Assembly: GCA_023245565.1 (NCBI GenBank)
Contig: JAHFKB010000020.1
Location: 1 to 17,984, forward strand
DNA length: 17,984 nt
DNA from: an archaeon
Lineage (GTDB): Archaea; Nanobdellota; Nanobdellia; SCGC-AAA011-G17; GW2011-AR18
Direction of reading: 5' to 3'
The position numbers were made by a program, and so were the translations under genes. The notes beneath the pieces are model-generated. The model was not told the DNA's origin. It saw only the letters and a list, made by a program, of their open reading frames with translations, and searched no databases. Shown here in pieces: positions 12,619-17,984 of this stretch (positions within the stretch are counted from its first letter, which is position 1; each line of letters starts with the position of its first letter).

Positions 12619-13221
12619 CTATTTAATATTTTTTAGAATAACTAATCTAGTGTTTAATGGTGCTTTTAATTTTTTATTAAATATTATTTTCCAAGGAGTA
12701 TTTTTTATTAATTCTTCAATTTTATAGTCTCTACCCCAACCTAAAAATACTTTTATATAATCTAATAGATTTAGTATTTTATTATTAGTTTTAAATTCAT
12801 CAACAATGACAAAAATTTCATTATTTTTTATTACTCTAGAAATTTCATTTAGAACTTTTTTTATATTTGGAGTTACTCTTATTACATAAGTTGCTATTAC
12901 TTTATCAAAGGAATTATTTTGATAACTTGTCTTTTCTGCATTTTCAATTTTTAATTGAATTTTACATTTTGATTTTTTATTTTTTGCTTTTTCTAACATA
13001 GATTTAGATATATCTATACCTATAACAAAACAATTTTTTGGATAATAAGGAATGTTTAAACCTGTGCCTACTCCTATTTCTAGGATTTTATTTCCTTTTT
13101 TAATATTTAATTTCTTAATTACTTTATTTCTGTTAAATTCAAATGGTTTATCTATAAAAGAATCATAAAATTTAGACCATATATAATAAACAAATTTAAT
13201 ATAATTTTCTGATGTTTTCAT
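12619..13221 (-). CDS. Class I SAM-dependent methyltransferase (UbiE-like)
   Basis: This 200-residue protein has motif I ILEIGVGTGLNIPYYP (46-61), the acidic end of beta 2 in FVIGIDISKSMLEKAK (65-80), IENAEKTSYQNNSFDKVIA (92-110) and a post-II block EISRVIKNNEIFVIVDE. This fits methyltransferases of the UbiE/COQ5 and phosphatidylethanolamine N-methyltransferase-like group. The substrate cannot be named from sequence. The N-terminus (YIKFVYYIWSKFYDSFID) resembles the Y-D-x-W-x-x-x-Y-D lead of lipid-quinone methyltransferases. It is monocistronic and convergent with the phosphoesterase, with no bases between the two stop codons. Confidence 0.83.
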   Translation of the reverse strand: MKTSENYIKFVYYIWSKFYDSFIDKPFEFNRNKVIKKLNIKKGNKILEIGVGTGLNIPYYPKNCFVIGIDISKSMLEKAKNKKSKCKIQLKIENAEKTSYQNNSFDKVIATYVIRVTPNIKKVLNEISRVIKNNEIFVIVDEFKTNNKILNLLDYIKVFLGWGRDYKIEELIKNTPWKIIFNKKLKAPLNTRLVILKNIK

Positions 13222-13583
13222 AGATTAATTATTATAATAAATTTTATTAATCTTCTGTATCACCCTATAAATAAAAAACTAGAAAATGTAGTCACCTATT
13301 TATTTACTCTAATAATCTTGAAGTTAATTTTATAAAGGAATTAAATGCTTAGAATTTACGCCGTCAAATTCTCGCAAATCTTTATTTGTATTATTTTATG
13401 TTTATACAATGTTTCTATATTGTTTGGCTTTAGTCCTAAAAAGTGCCAGTGCCATTTTACTTAAGGCCTCAGTATCAGACTTTTAGTTTTAGTCTAATCA
13501 TTGTGTTTTAAGTATATACTATTTATAGCGATAAAAGTATTTAAATTTAGTGCCGGATTTTATGATACTGGTGCTGTTTGACT
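13222..13583. other. Intergenic stretch of about 360 bases, no coding frame seen
   Basis: I find no convincing protein. Three structured elements occur. A 7-bp perfect inverted repeat AGAATTT/AAATTCT with an 8-nt loop lies near 13354-13375. A candidate minus-strand small RNA lies at 13434-13500 (listed separately). A plus-strand hairpin sits near 13550-13577, AGTGCCGG with CTGGTGCT, relying on several G-U pairs. AT-rich boxes occur at 13331-13340 and 13521-13528. Confidence 0.5.
13434..13500 (-). ncRNA. Candidate small RNA
   Basis: A minus-strand TATA (CTATAAAT, 13521-13528) lies about 26 bases before a hairpin near 13475-13499: ATTAGACT and AGTCTGAT, 8 bp with one U-G that would be C-A on the other strand, so the minus strand is favoured. 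The sequence then runs through a GCC...GGC stem and a repeated GGCACT to a T5 tract. Its size suits a guide sRNA. An ATGATTA and two CTGA are only weak C/D box matches, so the class is unassigned. Confidence 0.3.
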
Positions 13584-14549
13584 CTAAAGGGGGAAGAAAA
13601 CAAACTTATGTTCTTTGTAAATTGTTATATGTTTGTATTCTTTTATTATATCTGAAAATTGTTTTTTTAGATCATCAATAACTGCTCGAAATTCAGGTAA
13701 AGTTCCTATCTGTATTTCTATTTCAAAATCATCTCCACCTAAAACTTCATTATCATAAATAATATTTGGATGTTGTTTTACAAAAGCTCTAAACTTTTTC
13801 TCTCTTTCTTCTGTAACATTGTGTAAATTGATGTGCAATTTAAAATATTGATAACCTAACTTTTCTAAATCAAACATAGTTCTATATCCGATAATTATTT
13901 TTCTTTTTTCTAAGTCTGTAATTCTAGATGAAACTGTTTTGGGTGTTAATTTTAATTTTTTAGATATATCTAAAACAGATATTCTAGAATCTTGAGCAAG
14001 AAGTTTTAATATTTCAATATCTTTTTCATCTATTTTTACTTCTTCTGGTTCTGTAATAAATACATATTCATCAAAATTCTGCTTTTTATCTACAAAATAT
14101 GTCCTAGGAAAATATGAAACTTTTGCAAATATAGTGAGCCATCTTTTATCTATAAAATTAATATATTTTCTTAAAACTTCTTTCCAAAATATATTCATTT
14201 CTTTTACAGACTTAACTAAAATCCACATTCCTAAATCATAATCCCCATCTATTGAAGCAGACCAAGTTACTATATTTTTATTTTTAATAAATTCAATGAT
14301 TTCATTTTCTTTTTCTGGAGTTGTATTTTGTAGTTTTAAATAAAGTCTAAATGAAATAAATCCTAATTTACCTACATCAATTAAAGTATGGAATTTTTTT
14401 ATTACCCCAGATTCTTTTAGTTTATTTATTCTATAAGTTATAGAATCTTTGCTTAATCCTACTTTCTTTGCTATTTTATGATAAGGTTGCCTACTATTAG
14501 TATCTATCTCATATAAGATTTTACGATCTTTTATATCTAATTCTACCAT
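13584..14549 (-). CDS. Tandem Lrp/AsnC-family transcriptional regulator
   Basis: This 321-residue protein contains two Lrp/AsnC units in one chain. The first helix-turn-helix (DIKDRKILYEIDTNSRQPYH...KKVGLSKDSITYRINKLKESGVI, about 5-50) is followed by a RAM-like alpha/beta region (to about 150). The second helix-turn-helix (DEKDIEILKLLAQDSRISV...KKLKLTPKTVSSRITDLEKRKII, about 173-217) is followed by a second ligand-sensing region ending KHKFVFFPL-like. Single-unit Lrp proteins are about 150 residues, so this is a duplicated and fused form that could bind DNA as an internal pseudo-dimer. The promoter (14569-14580 on the minus strand) lies inside an inverted repeat, suggesting autoregulation and perhaps control of the divergent operon at 14661. 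Confidence 0.9.
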   Translation of the reverse strand: MVELDIKDRKILYEIDTNSRQPYHKIAKKVGLSKDSITYRINKLKESGVIKKFHTLIDVGKLGFISFRLYLKLQNTTPEKENEIIEFIKNKNIVTWSASIDGDYDLGMWILVKSVKEMNIFWKEVLRKYINFIDKRWLTIFAKVSYFPRTYFVDKKQNFDEYVFITEPEEVKIDEKDIEILKLLAQDSRISVLDISKKLKLTPKTVSSRITDLEKRKIIIGYRTMFDLEKLGYQYFKLHINLHNVTEEREKKFRAFVKQHPNIIYDNEVLGGDDFEIEIQIGTLPEFRAVIDDLKKQFSDIIKEYKHITIYKEHKFVFFPL

Positions 14550-14564
14550 AATTAAGAAATAAAG

Positions 14565-14587
14565 GTAATATAATATATAAATATTAC
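14565..14587. promoter_or_regulatory. Inverted repeat over the Lrp promoter, probable operator
   Basis: GTAATAT and ATATTAC are perfect arms separated by 9 bases of AT-rich sequence that includes the TATA element of the Lrp gene (centred about 26 bases from its ATG). A further TATTACTA copy lies at 14625-14632 near the divergent operon. Binding by the adjacent Lrp protein would block its own promoter. Confidence 0.5.
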
Positions 14588-14660
14588 TATTTTAGCTTAA
14601 TTTTAATTAAAATGTTTCTTATAGTATTACTACCTATTAATAGCAATAAATGAGGATAAA

Positions 14661-15146
14661 ATGAAAGAAAAATTAAAAATATACTTAAGTGCTAGAATAT
14701 CACAAGATGCACATAAATGGAATGATACTATTTGTGATTCTTTAGATTCCAGAATAGAAATTTTTAAACCACATGAGAATAATCCCTATAGTTTAGATCA
14801 CAAACAATTTGAGATGGCAGTTTATGAGAAAGATTTAGAGGCAATGAAAGAATCAGATATGGGTCTTTTACTTGCCCCATATGGAAGAGACTGCGCTTGG
14901 GAGATTGGATGGTATTCTAATTCAGAAAAACCAGTTGTAGCATATGTAGAAAATGAAACAGATTGGCTTAGAGATTGGATGCTTAAAGGAGGATTAAGTA
15001 AAGTAATAACTTCAAATAGTGATACCTATAAAATCTTAAGAAAAGATCCAATTGTGGGAGATAAAACTTTATTTATCGAATCTAGATCTAAACTTTCTGA
15101 TATTTTATTTGAAATTTATAAAAGTAGGGACTCTAAAAATGAATAA
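14661..15146 (+). CDS. Nucleoside 2-deoxyribosyltransferase-like protein
   Basis: This 161-residue protein resembles the nucleoside 2-deoxyribosyltransferase/nucleotide N-glycosidase fold. It has IYLSARI at the N-terminus (7-13), YEKDLEAMKESDMGLLLAPYG (55-75) with paired Asp, and WEIGWYSNSEKPVVAYV (80-96) with the probable catalytic Glu E81 in W-E-I-G. The family cleaves or transfers sugars on nucleosides or nucleotides; examples include DNA-salvage enzymes and CMP hydrolases. A GAGG site (14652-14655) precedes the ATG, so this mRNA has a leader. The gene overlaps the next by 8 bases (ATGAATAA), so the two are one translationally coupled operon with an atypical prenyl synthase. Substrate unknown. 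Confidence 0.75.
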   Translation: MKEKLKIYLSARISQDAHKWNDTICDSLDSRIEIFKPHENNPYSLDHKQFEMAVYEKDLEAMKESDMGLLLAPYGRDCAWEIGWYSNSEKPVVAYVENETDWLRDWMLKGGLSKVITSNSDTYKILRKDPIVGDKTLFIESRSKLSDILFEIYKSRDSKNE

Positions 15147-16173
15147 AGATCTTTACTTTAGATTAATGAAAGAAACTTCAGATATTTCTGATAATATAAT
15201 TTTGGATTCAATTGATCAAAATTTACAAGGAGATTTACACGATTTAGTTTTAGAACTTCCAAAGAAAAGGGCAAGTAGTGGAAAAGCAAAATCAAGACCT
15301 GCATTACTTAGATTTGCTTACGAATTGGCTGGAGGAAAAGATTGGAAACAATATGAAAATGTTGCAGCTGCATTAGAAATGTTGAATTTATCTACTTATG
15401 TTTTAAATTATGTTCTTGATGATAAAGGTGGTGAAAAACCTAAGCAACAAAGAAATAATGAATGTATGGTTTCAATGATTCAAAGAGAATTAGCTCAAGA
15501 TTTAATGAGAAGTGTTTCTGATAAATTATCTTATGATCAATTTATTGCAGTTGATAAGAAACTAAGTGAAATAAACAAATTCACAAGTGGAATTGGTCAA
15601 TATTTAGACGGAAATAAATTAAGAGAAATAGAAGAGTGTTATTTAGAAGTTTATCTCAAAAGATGTGAAGGATTAACTGGAAAGTTTATGCAATATATTT
15701 CTGAGATTGCGGGCATTATTGCTGGATCTCCATCTGAACAAGTTAACGCTTTAGGAAAATTTGGATTATATTATGGAACTTTAGTACAAATAATTAACGA
15801 TCTAGGCGATTATTTACCAGAAACTACAAAAAGTGTTGGTAAGGTTTATCAAGATCAATATAGTGATTTAAGACATGGTTGTTTAACTTTTCCAGCTTAT
15901 TGTGTTTTGAAATACGGAGGAACTTCAGATATAGAAGCAGTAAATAAAGTAAAAGGTAATCTTAATGCCTCACTAGATGAATGTAAAAAAGTAACATCTG
16001 CATTTGTTAGATTAGGCGGGGTAAGAAAAGTAAAAAGTTTAGCTGAAAATTATGCAAGAAAAGCAAAAGAAGCACTTAATCAATTTGATAAATGTGAAGC
16101 AAGAGATTTTTTAAATACAACTTTATTAATTTATAAAAATAATAAATATTATGCCGCATTGAAAAGAATTTAG
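15139..16173 (+). CDS. Polyprenyl synthetase-like protein with degenerate Asp motifs
   Basis: This 344-residue all-helical protein follows the trans-prenyltransferase pattern: GKAKSRPALLRFAYELAGG (48-66, the G-K-x-x-R-P box), then VAAALEMLNLSTYVLNYVLDD (75-95). Later come EGLTGKFMQYISEIAGIIAGS, VQIINDLGDYL (216-226) and SDLRHGCLTFPAY (242-254). The two metal-binding DDxxD motifs are altered. The first reads DDKGGE (D94, D95, then G98 in place of the third Asp, followed by E99). The second reads NDLGD (N220 for Asp). It may be a prenyl-chain enzyme with changed metal use, or a non-catalytic relative. The start at ATG 15139 overlaps the preceding gene; upstream residues in frame would belong inside that gene. 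Confidence 0.78.
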   Translation: MNKDLYFRLMKETSDISDNIILDSIDQNLQGDLHDLVLELPKKRASSGKAKSRPALLRFAYELAGGKDWKQYENVAAALEMLNLSTYVLNYVLDDKGGEKPKQQRNNECMVSMIQRELAQDLMRSVSDKLSYDQFIAVDKKLSEINKFTSGIGQYLDGNKLREIEECYLEVYLKRCEGLTGKFMQYISEIAGIIAGSPSEQVNALGKFGLYYGTLVQIINDLGDYLPETTKSVGKVYQDQYSDLRHGCLTFPAYCVLKYGGTSDIEAVNKVKGNLNASLDECKKVTSAFVRLGGVRKVKSLAENYARKAKEALNQFDKCEARDFLNTTLLIYKNNKYYAALKRI

Positions 16174-16212
16174 AATATATCTTATATTTACGGCTACTTT
16201 ATCATACAAAAT

Positions 16213-16644
16213 TTAAATACTAAATTTATTATTTTCTATTATAATGATTATCTCTTGTGTATTCAATACTTTTACTTTATTTTGTCTCTTTAAATTTTTA
16301 TCATCAGACCATAAAATGCTGTCTTTGCAAGACAAACAACAAGCTATAAACATTATATCTTCTGGAGAATGTTCTCCTATAAGTTTCCAAGATTCTTCTG
16401 AATAATTATCCAAAACTTCATTTGGAATTATTTTTACTTTTTCAAGCAACAATTTTAACAAATCGTTAAACTCATTAACTTTCATTTTTGATTTTATCAA
16501 TAATTCATCTTTATATTTCTCAAATTCTATAAATATTTGACTTGGGAATAAAAATATTCCTTCGTATTCAAGTATTAGTTTTCTTGTTAATGCATCTTTT
16601 ATTAGTGCTGAGAATAGAATATTAGAGTCAATGACTATGTCCAT
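16213..16644 (-). CDS. vapC: VapC-type PIN toxin 1
   Basis: This 143-residue PIN-domain ribonuclease has acidic ligands D6 (MDIVIDSNILFSALIK), E40 or E42 (IFIEFEKYKDEL), E95/D96 (HSPEDIMFIACC) and D114/D115 (ILWSDDKNLKRQ). It is clearly paralogous to the toxin at 17315: both share the D-S/A-N-(I/V)-L start, the central Lys/Glu helix region and the IWS(N)DDK-like end. The ATG overlaps the antitoxin gene by 17 bases, so translation is coupled. The C-terminal LNTQEIIIII extends to residue 143, normal for the group. Confidence 0.87.
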   Translation of the reverse strand: MDIVIDSNILFSALIKDALTRKLILEYEGIFLFPSQIFIEFEKYKDELLIKSKMKVNEFNDLLKLLLEKVKIIPNEVLDNYSEESWKLIGEHSPEDIMFIACCLSCKDSILWSDDKNLKRQNKVKVLNTQEIIIIIENNKFSI

Positions 16645-16861
16645 TAATAAACCTCTTCATTGCTTCGGTTTTTATCTTTTTATTAAAGTCTTCTATATCT
16701 CTTTTTGTTAGTTTACTTTTACTTGCTAATTTTTCTGCAAGTTTTAGTTTTTCTAATCTTTCTACTATTGCTTTTCTCGCTACTTCACTCCACTTTACTT
16801 CTGAGAATTGTTTCATTTCTTCGCGTACTTCTTCCGGTATTGATAGTGTCATATTTCCCAT
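16628..16861 (-). CDS. vapB: VapB-type RHH antitoxin 1
   Basis: This 77-residue protein opens with an RHH motif: strand MTLSIPEEVREEMKQF (4-19) and helix KWSEVARKAIVERLEKLK (23-40), then a basic toxin-binding tail. It is the first gene of the pair. A TTGAGGT element (minus strand, near 16868-16874) serves as a ribosome binding site, unlike the leaderless neighbours. A palindrome at 16880-16897 covers the promoter. It is homologous to the antitoxin at 17080 (M-T-L-(S/A)-(I/V)-P-E-E, then W-S-x-V-A-R). Confidence 0.85.
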   Translation of the reverse strand: MGNMTLSIPEEVREEMKQFSEVKWSEVARKAIVERLEKLKLAEKLASKSKLTKRDIEDFNKKIKTEAMKRFINGHSH

Positions 16862-16879
16862 TTTAGTTACCTCAAATAT

Positions 16880-16897
16880 ATATGTGTATTCACATAT
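16880..16897. promoter_or_regulatory. Palindromic operator of vapBC 1
   Basis: ATATGTG-TATT-CACATAT has perfect 7-bp arms and overlaps the AT-rich promoter that reads toward the antitoxin ATG at 16861. This is the usual place for toxin-antitoxin autorepression by an RHH dimer pair. Confidence 0.6.
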
Positions 16898-17040
16898 TTA
16901 AAGTTTTTGTTAGAACTTTTCTCTAACTCATTATGACACTGGTCTAAAATCCTTGATTTATTTATAAATAGTTGTAGGATTTTGTAATGTCTGTGTGAAT
17001 TGATATTTTAATAAAAAAGTTTCATAGGTAGATTTATATA

Positions 17041-17068
17041 TTTACACATAATATACATATTTATACAT
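17041..17068. promoter_or_regulatory. Iterons in front of vapBC 2
   Basis: TATACAT occurs at 17052-17058 and 17062-17068, exactly 10 bp apart, with a related TTTACAC at 17041-17047. They lie just downstream of a TATA element (near 17033-17042) and upstream of GGAGG (17070-17074). Phased short repeats like these are typical RHH operators. Confidence 0.45.
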
Positions 17069-17079
17069 TGGAGGTAAAA

Positions 17080-17310
17080 ATGACAACTATGACATTAGCA
17101 GTTCCAGAAGAACTTAAGAAAAGAATGGATATATTTCCTGAGATTAATTGGAGTGCAGTAGCTAGGCAAGCTTTTACAGAAAAAATAGAAGATATGGAAT
17201 TTTTAAGGAAATTTAAAAAAAATAGTACCATTACTGAAAATGATGCCTTAATTTTAGGAAAAAAAATTAGTAAAGTAGTTAGTAGTAAATTAAGAAATAA
17301 GGCAAAGTGA
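17080..17310 (+). CDS. vapB: VapB-type RHH antitoxin 2
   Basis: This 76-residue protein (MTTMTLAVPEELKKRMD...) has an N-terminal RHH strand (MTLAVPEELKKRM, 4-16) and helix (INWSAVARQAFTEKIEDME), then a Lys-rich tail. The ATG at 17080 is chosen because GGAGG (17070-17074) lies 5 bases upstream; an in-frame TTG at 17068 would place the start inside that site. It is paralogous to the antitoxin at 16628-16861 on the other strand. The toxin gene begins 4 bases after its stop. Confidence 0.85.
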   Translation: MTTMTLAVPEELKKRMDIFPEINWSAVARQAFTEKIEDMEFLRKFKKNSTITENDALILGKKISKVVSSKLRNKAK

Positions 17311-17314
17311 AAAT

Positions 17315-17716
17315 GTGGATCTTGTTGTTGATGCAAATGTATTAATTGCTGCCTTAATTAAAGAAGGCACAAGTTATACTCTTTTATTTGAAGAAAGATT
17401 TCATTTGTATACAGCAGAGTATATTTTTACAGAAATAGAAGAACATAAAGAAGAGATCTTAAATAAAACAAAAAGAACTGAAGAAGAAGTACTCAAACTT
17501 TTAAAAATATTTGAAAAAAGAATAATATTAATTCCATTAGAGGAATTAACTACTTTCTTAGAAAAGGCTGAAGAAATCTGTCCTGATCCTGATGATGTTG
17601 TTTATTTTACTTTAGCTTTAAAGCTCAATTGTCCAATATGGAGCAATGATAAAAAAATTAGAAAACAACATCTTGTAAAGATATATAATACTGAAGAATT
17701 GTTGAAGATGTTGTAG
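17315..17716 (+). CDS. vapC: VapC-type PIN toxin 2 (GTG start)
   Basis: This 133-residue PIN toxin has D6 (MDLVVDANVLIAALIK), E40 (YIFTEIEEHKEE), D93/D94 (CPDPDDVVYFTLAL) and D112 (IWSNDKKIRKQ). The start codon is GTG at 17315, four bases after the antitoxin TGA. An ATG at 17313 overlaps it but is in another frame and stops after ten codons. No Shine-Dalgarno precedes it, so translation is probably coupled to the antitoxin, keeping toxin levels low. It is paralogous to the toxin at 16213-16644, pointing to duplication and inversion of a whole module. Confidence 0.87.
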   Translation: MDLVVDANVLIAALIKEGTSYTLLFEERFHLYTAEYIFTEIEEHKEEILNKTKRTEEEVLKLLKIFEKRIILIPLEELTTFLEKAEEICPDPDDVVYFTLALKLNCPIWSNDKKIRKQHLVKIYNTEELLKML

Positions 17717-17749
17717 TTAAGTTTTTGCTAAAACCCAAAATTTATAAAG

Positions 17750-17932
17750 AAAATATATCTTGACAGGTTATACTTGCCGTCAATATGCCGCGATTCTGTT
17801 TAACTTTTCGATCAAGCCATAAACATATTATTTCTTGTTTATGACTCAATTCGTCAGCTTTTGTTTATTCTCAGTGCAAGTTTGCAATTAATGCACTGGA
17901 CTTTATTATTTCTCAAAGCCCCTTGTAGTAAC
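17750..17932 (-). ncRNA. Candidate structured non-coding RNA, class unknown
   Basis: The last 268 bases hold no protein frame. On the minus strand a TATA element (near 17950-17957) predicts a transcript start around 17926-17932. Downstream stems are GGCTTT/AAAG(T)CC near 17895-17918; CAGTGCA/TGCACTG (17873-17879 with 17893-17899); a 15-pair helix ATTGAGTCATAAACA with TGTTTATGGCTTGAT (about 17809-17849); and a final TTGACGG/CC(T)GTCAA stem (about 17761-17785) followed by a T-rich tract. In the long helix three pairs are U-G on this strand but would be mismatches on the plus strand, which fixes the strand. Boundaries are approximate. Confidence 0.45.
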
Positions 17933-17984
17933 GGTAGGTCTACAAAATATATAAATGTATTCCTAGTTTTTTAAAATCAGTGCA

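Noticed and set aside
13460..13500. Classical C/D box sRNA
   Set aside because: The C box (ATGATTA) deviates at the key GA and the final D box would be CTGG; kept only as an unclassified small-RNA candidate.
15052..15138. Extending the prenyl synthase to an upstream ATG at 15052
   Set aside because: This would add 29 residues encoded inside the preceding gene. The family-like start is at 15139, where ATGAATAA gives a normal 8-base operon overlap.
17061..17336. Open frame on the minus strand across the vapB 2 gene, and similar long opposite frames at 1587-1820, 6038-6226 and 9555-9761
   Set aside because: They lie wholly within well-supported genes on the other strand and show composition of an antisense shadow, with no promoter or start signal.
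17775..17805. RNase P RNA, from ACAGAA...GGCATAT resembling conserved region V
   Set aside because: No partner strand for helix P4 is found upstream and the predicted RNA is too short; only one of the conserved regions is matched.
17790..17860. H/ACA guide unit in the minus-strand RNA, with a pocket and AAACA after the stem
   Set aside because: The lower stem is only 4 bp, so the ACA spacing is wrong, and no kink-turn is visible.
1..17984. CRISPR array, insertion sequence or phage attachment site
   Set aside because: No regularly spaced long repeats, transposase motifs or terminal inverted repeats were seen; the only direct repeats are short operator iterons.

Overview
The window looks archaeal, most likely from a small-genome DPANN-type lineage (Woesearchaeota/Pacearchaeota-like; the lineage is inference). 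The DNA is strongly AT-rich and gene-dense with short gaps. Most genes have an AT-rich TATA element centred about 24-28 bases before the start codon and no ribosome binding site, as expected of leaderless archaeal mRNAs. A tRNA gene is interrupted by introns with bulge-helix-bulge (BHB) splice motifs. Archaeal-type families include a Rad50 C-terminus, a DUF460-like RNase H fold, Lrp/AsnC regulators and VapBC/RelBE toxin-antitoxin pairs.

Layout. 1-900: 3' end of rad50 and a tiny membrane protein. 901-2907: a DUF460-like protein (minus) and a DEAD-box RNA helicase behind a structured leader. 2938-6838: three unrecognised soluble proteins, a secreted/anchored surface protein, and a probably transferred DUF4256 gene. 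6839-8455: the centrepiece, a tRNA-His(GUG) gene that can be read only if three introns are removed (22, 19 and 30 nt; positions 32/33, 37/38 and 59/60), directly upstream of the histidyl-tRNA synthetase gene. 8518-9390: a tail-to-tail overlapping PIN toxin/RHH antitoxin pair and a rubredoxin-like mini-protein. 9380-11156: a TrmR-like O-methyltransferase operon divergent from a TrhO-type tRNA-uridine hydroxylase, both apparently driven by one symmetric promoter; together they could make 5-methoxyuridine in tRNA. 11160-11879: RelE/antitoxin plus a solitary antitoxin paralogue. 11926-14549: a phosphoesterase with altered metal ligands, a methyltransferase, a non-coding stretch with a candidate small RNA, and a tandem Lrp regulator. 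14661-16173: a two-gene operon of a nucleoside deoxyribosyltransferase-like protein and an atypical polyprenyl synthetase. 16213-17716: two paralogous VapBC modules facing away from each other. 17717-17984: a structured non-coding RNA candidate on the minus strand, reaching towards the window edge.

Two themes stand out. The first is tRNA biology: a triple-intron tRNA-His beside hisS, and a putative wobble-uridine modification pair. The second is a high load of toxin-antitoxin genes: four modules plus an orphan antitoxin, with recognisable operator repeats. All family assignments come from reading motifs by eye; no database search was run.
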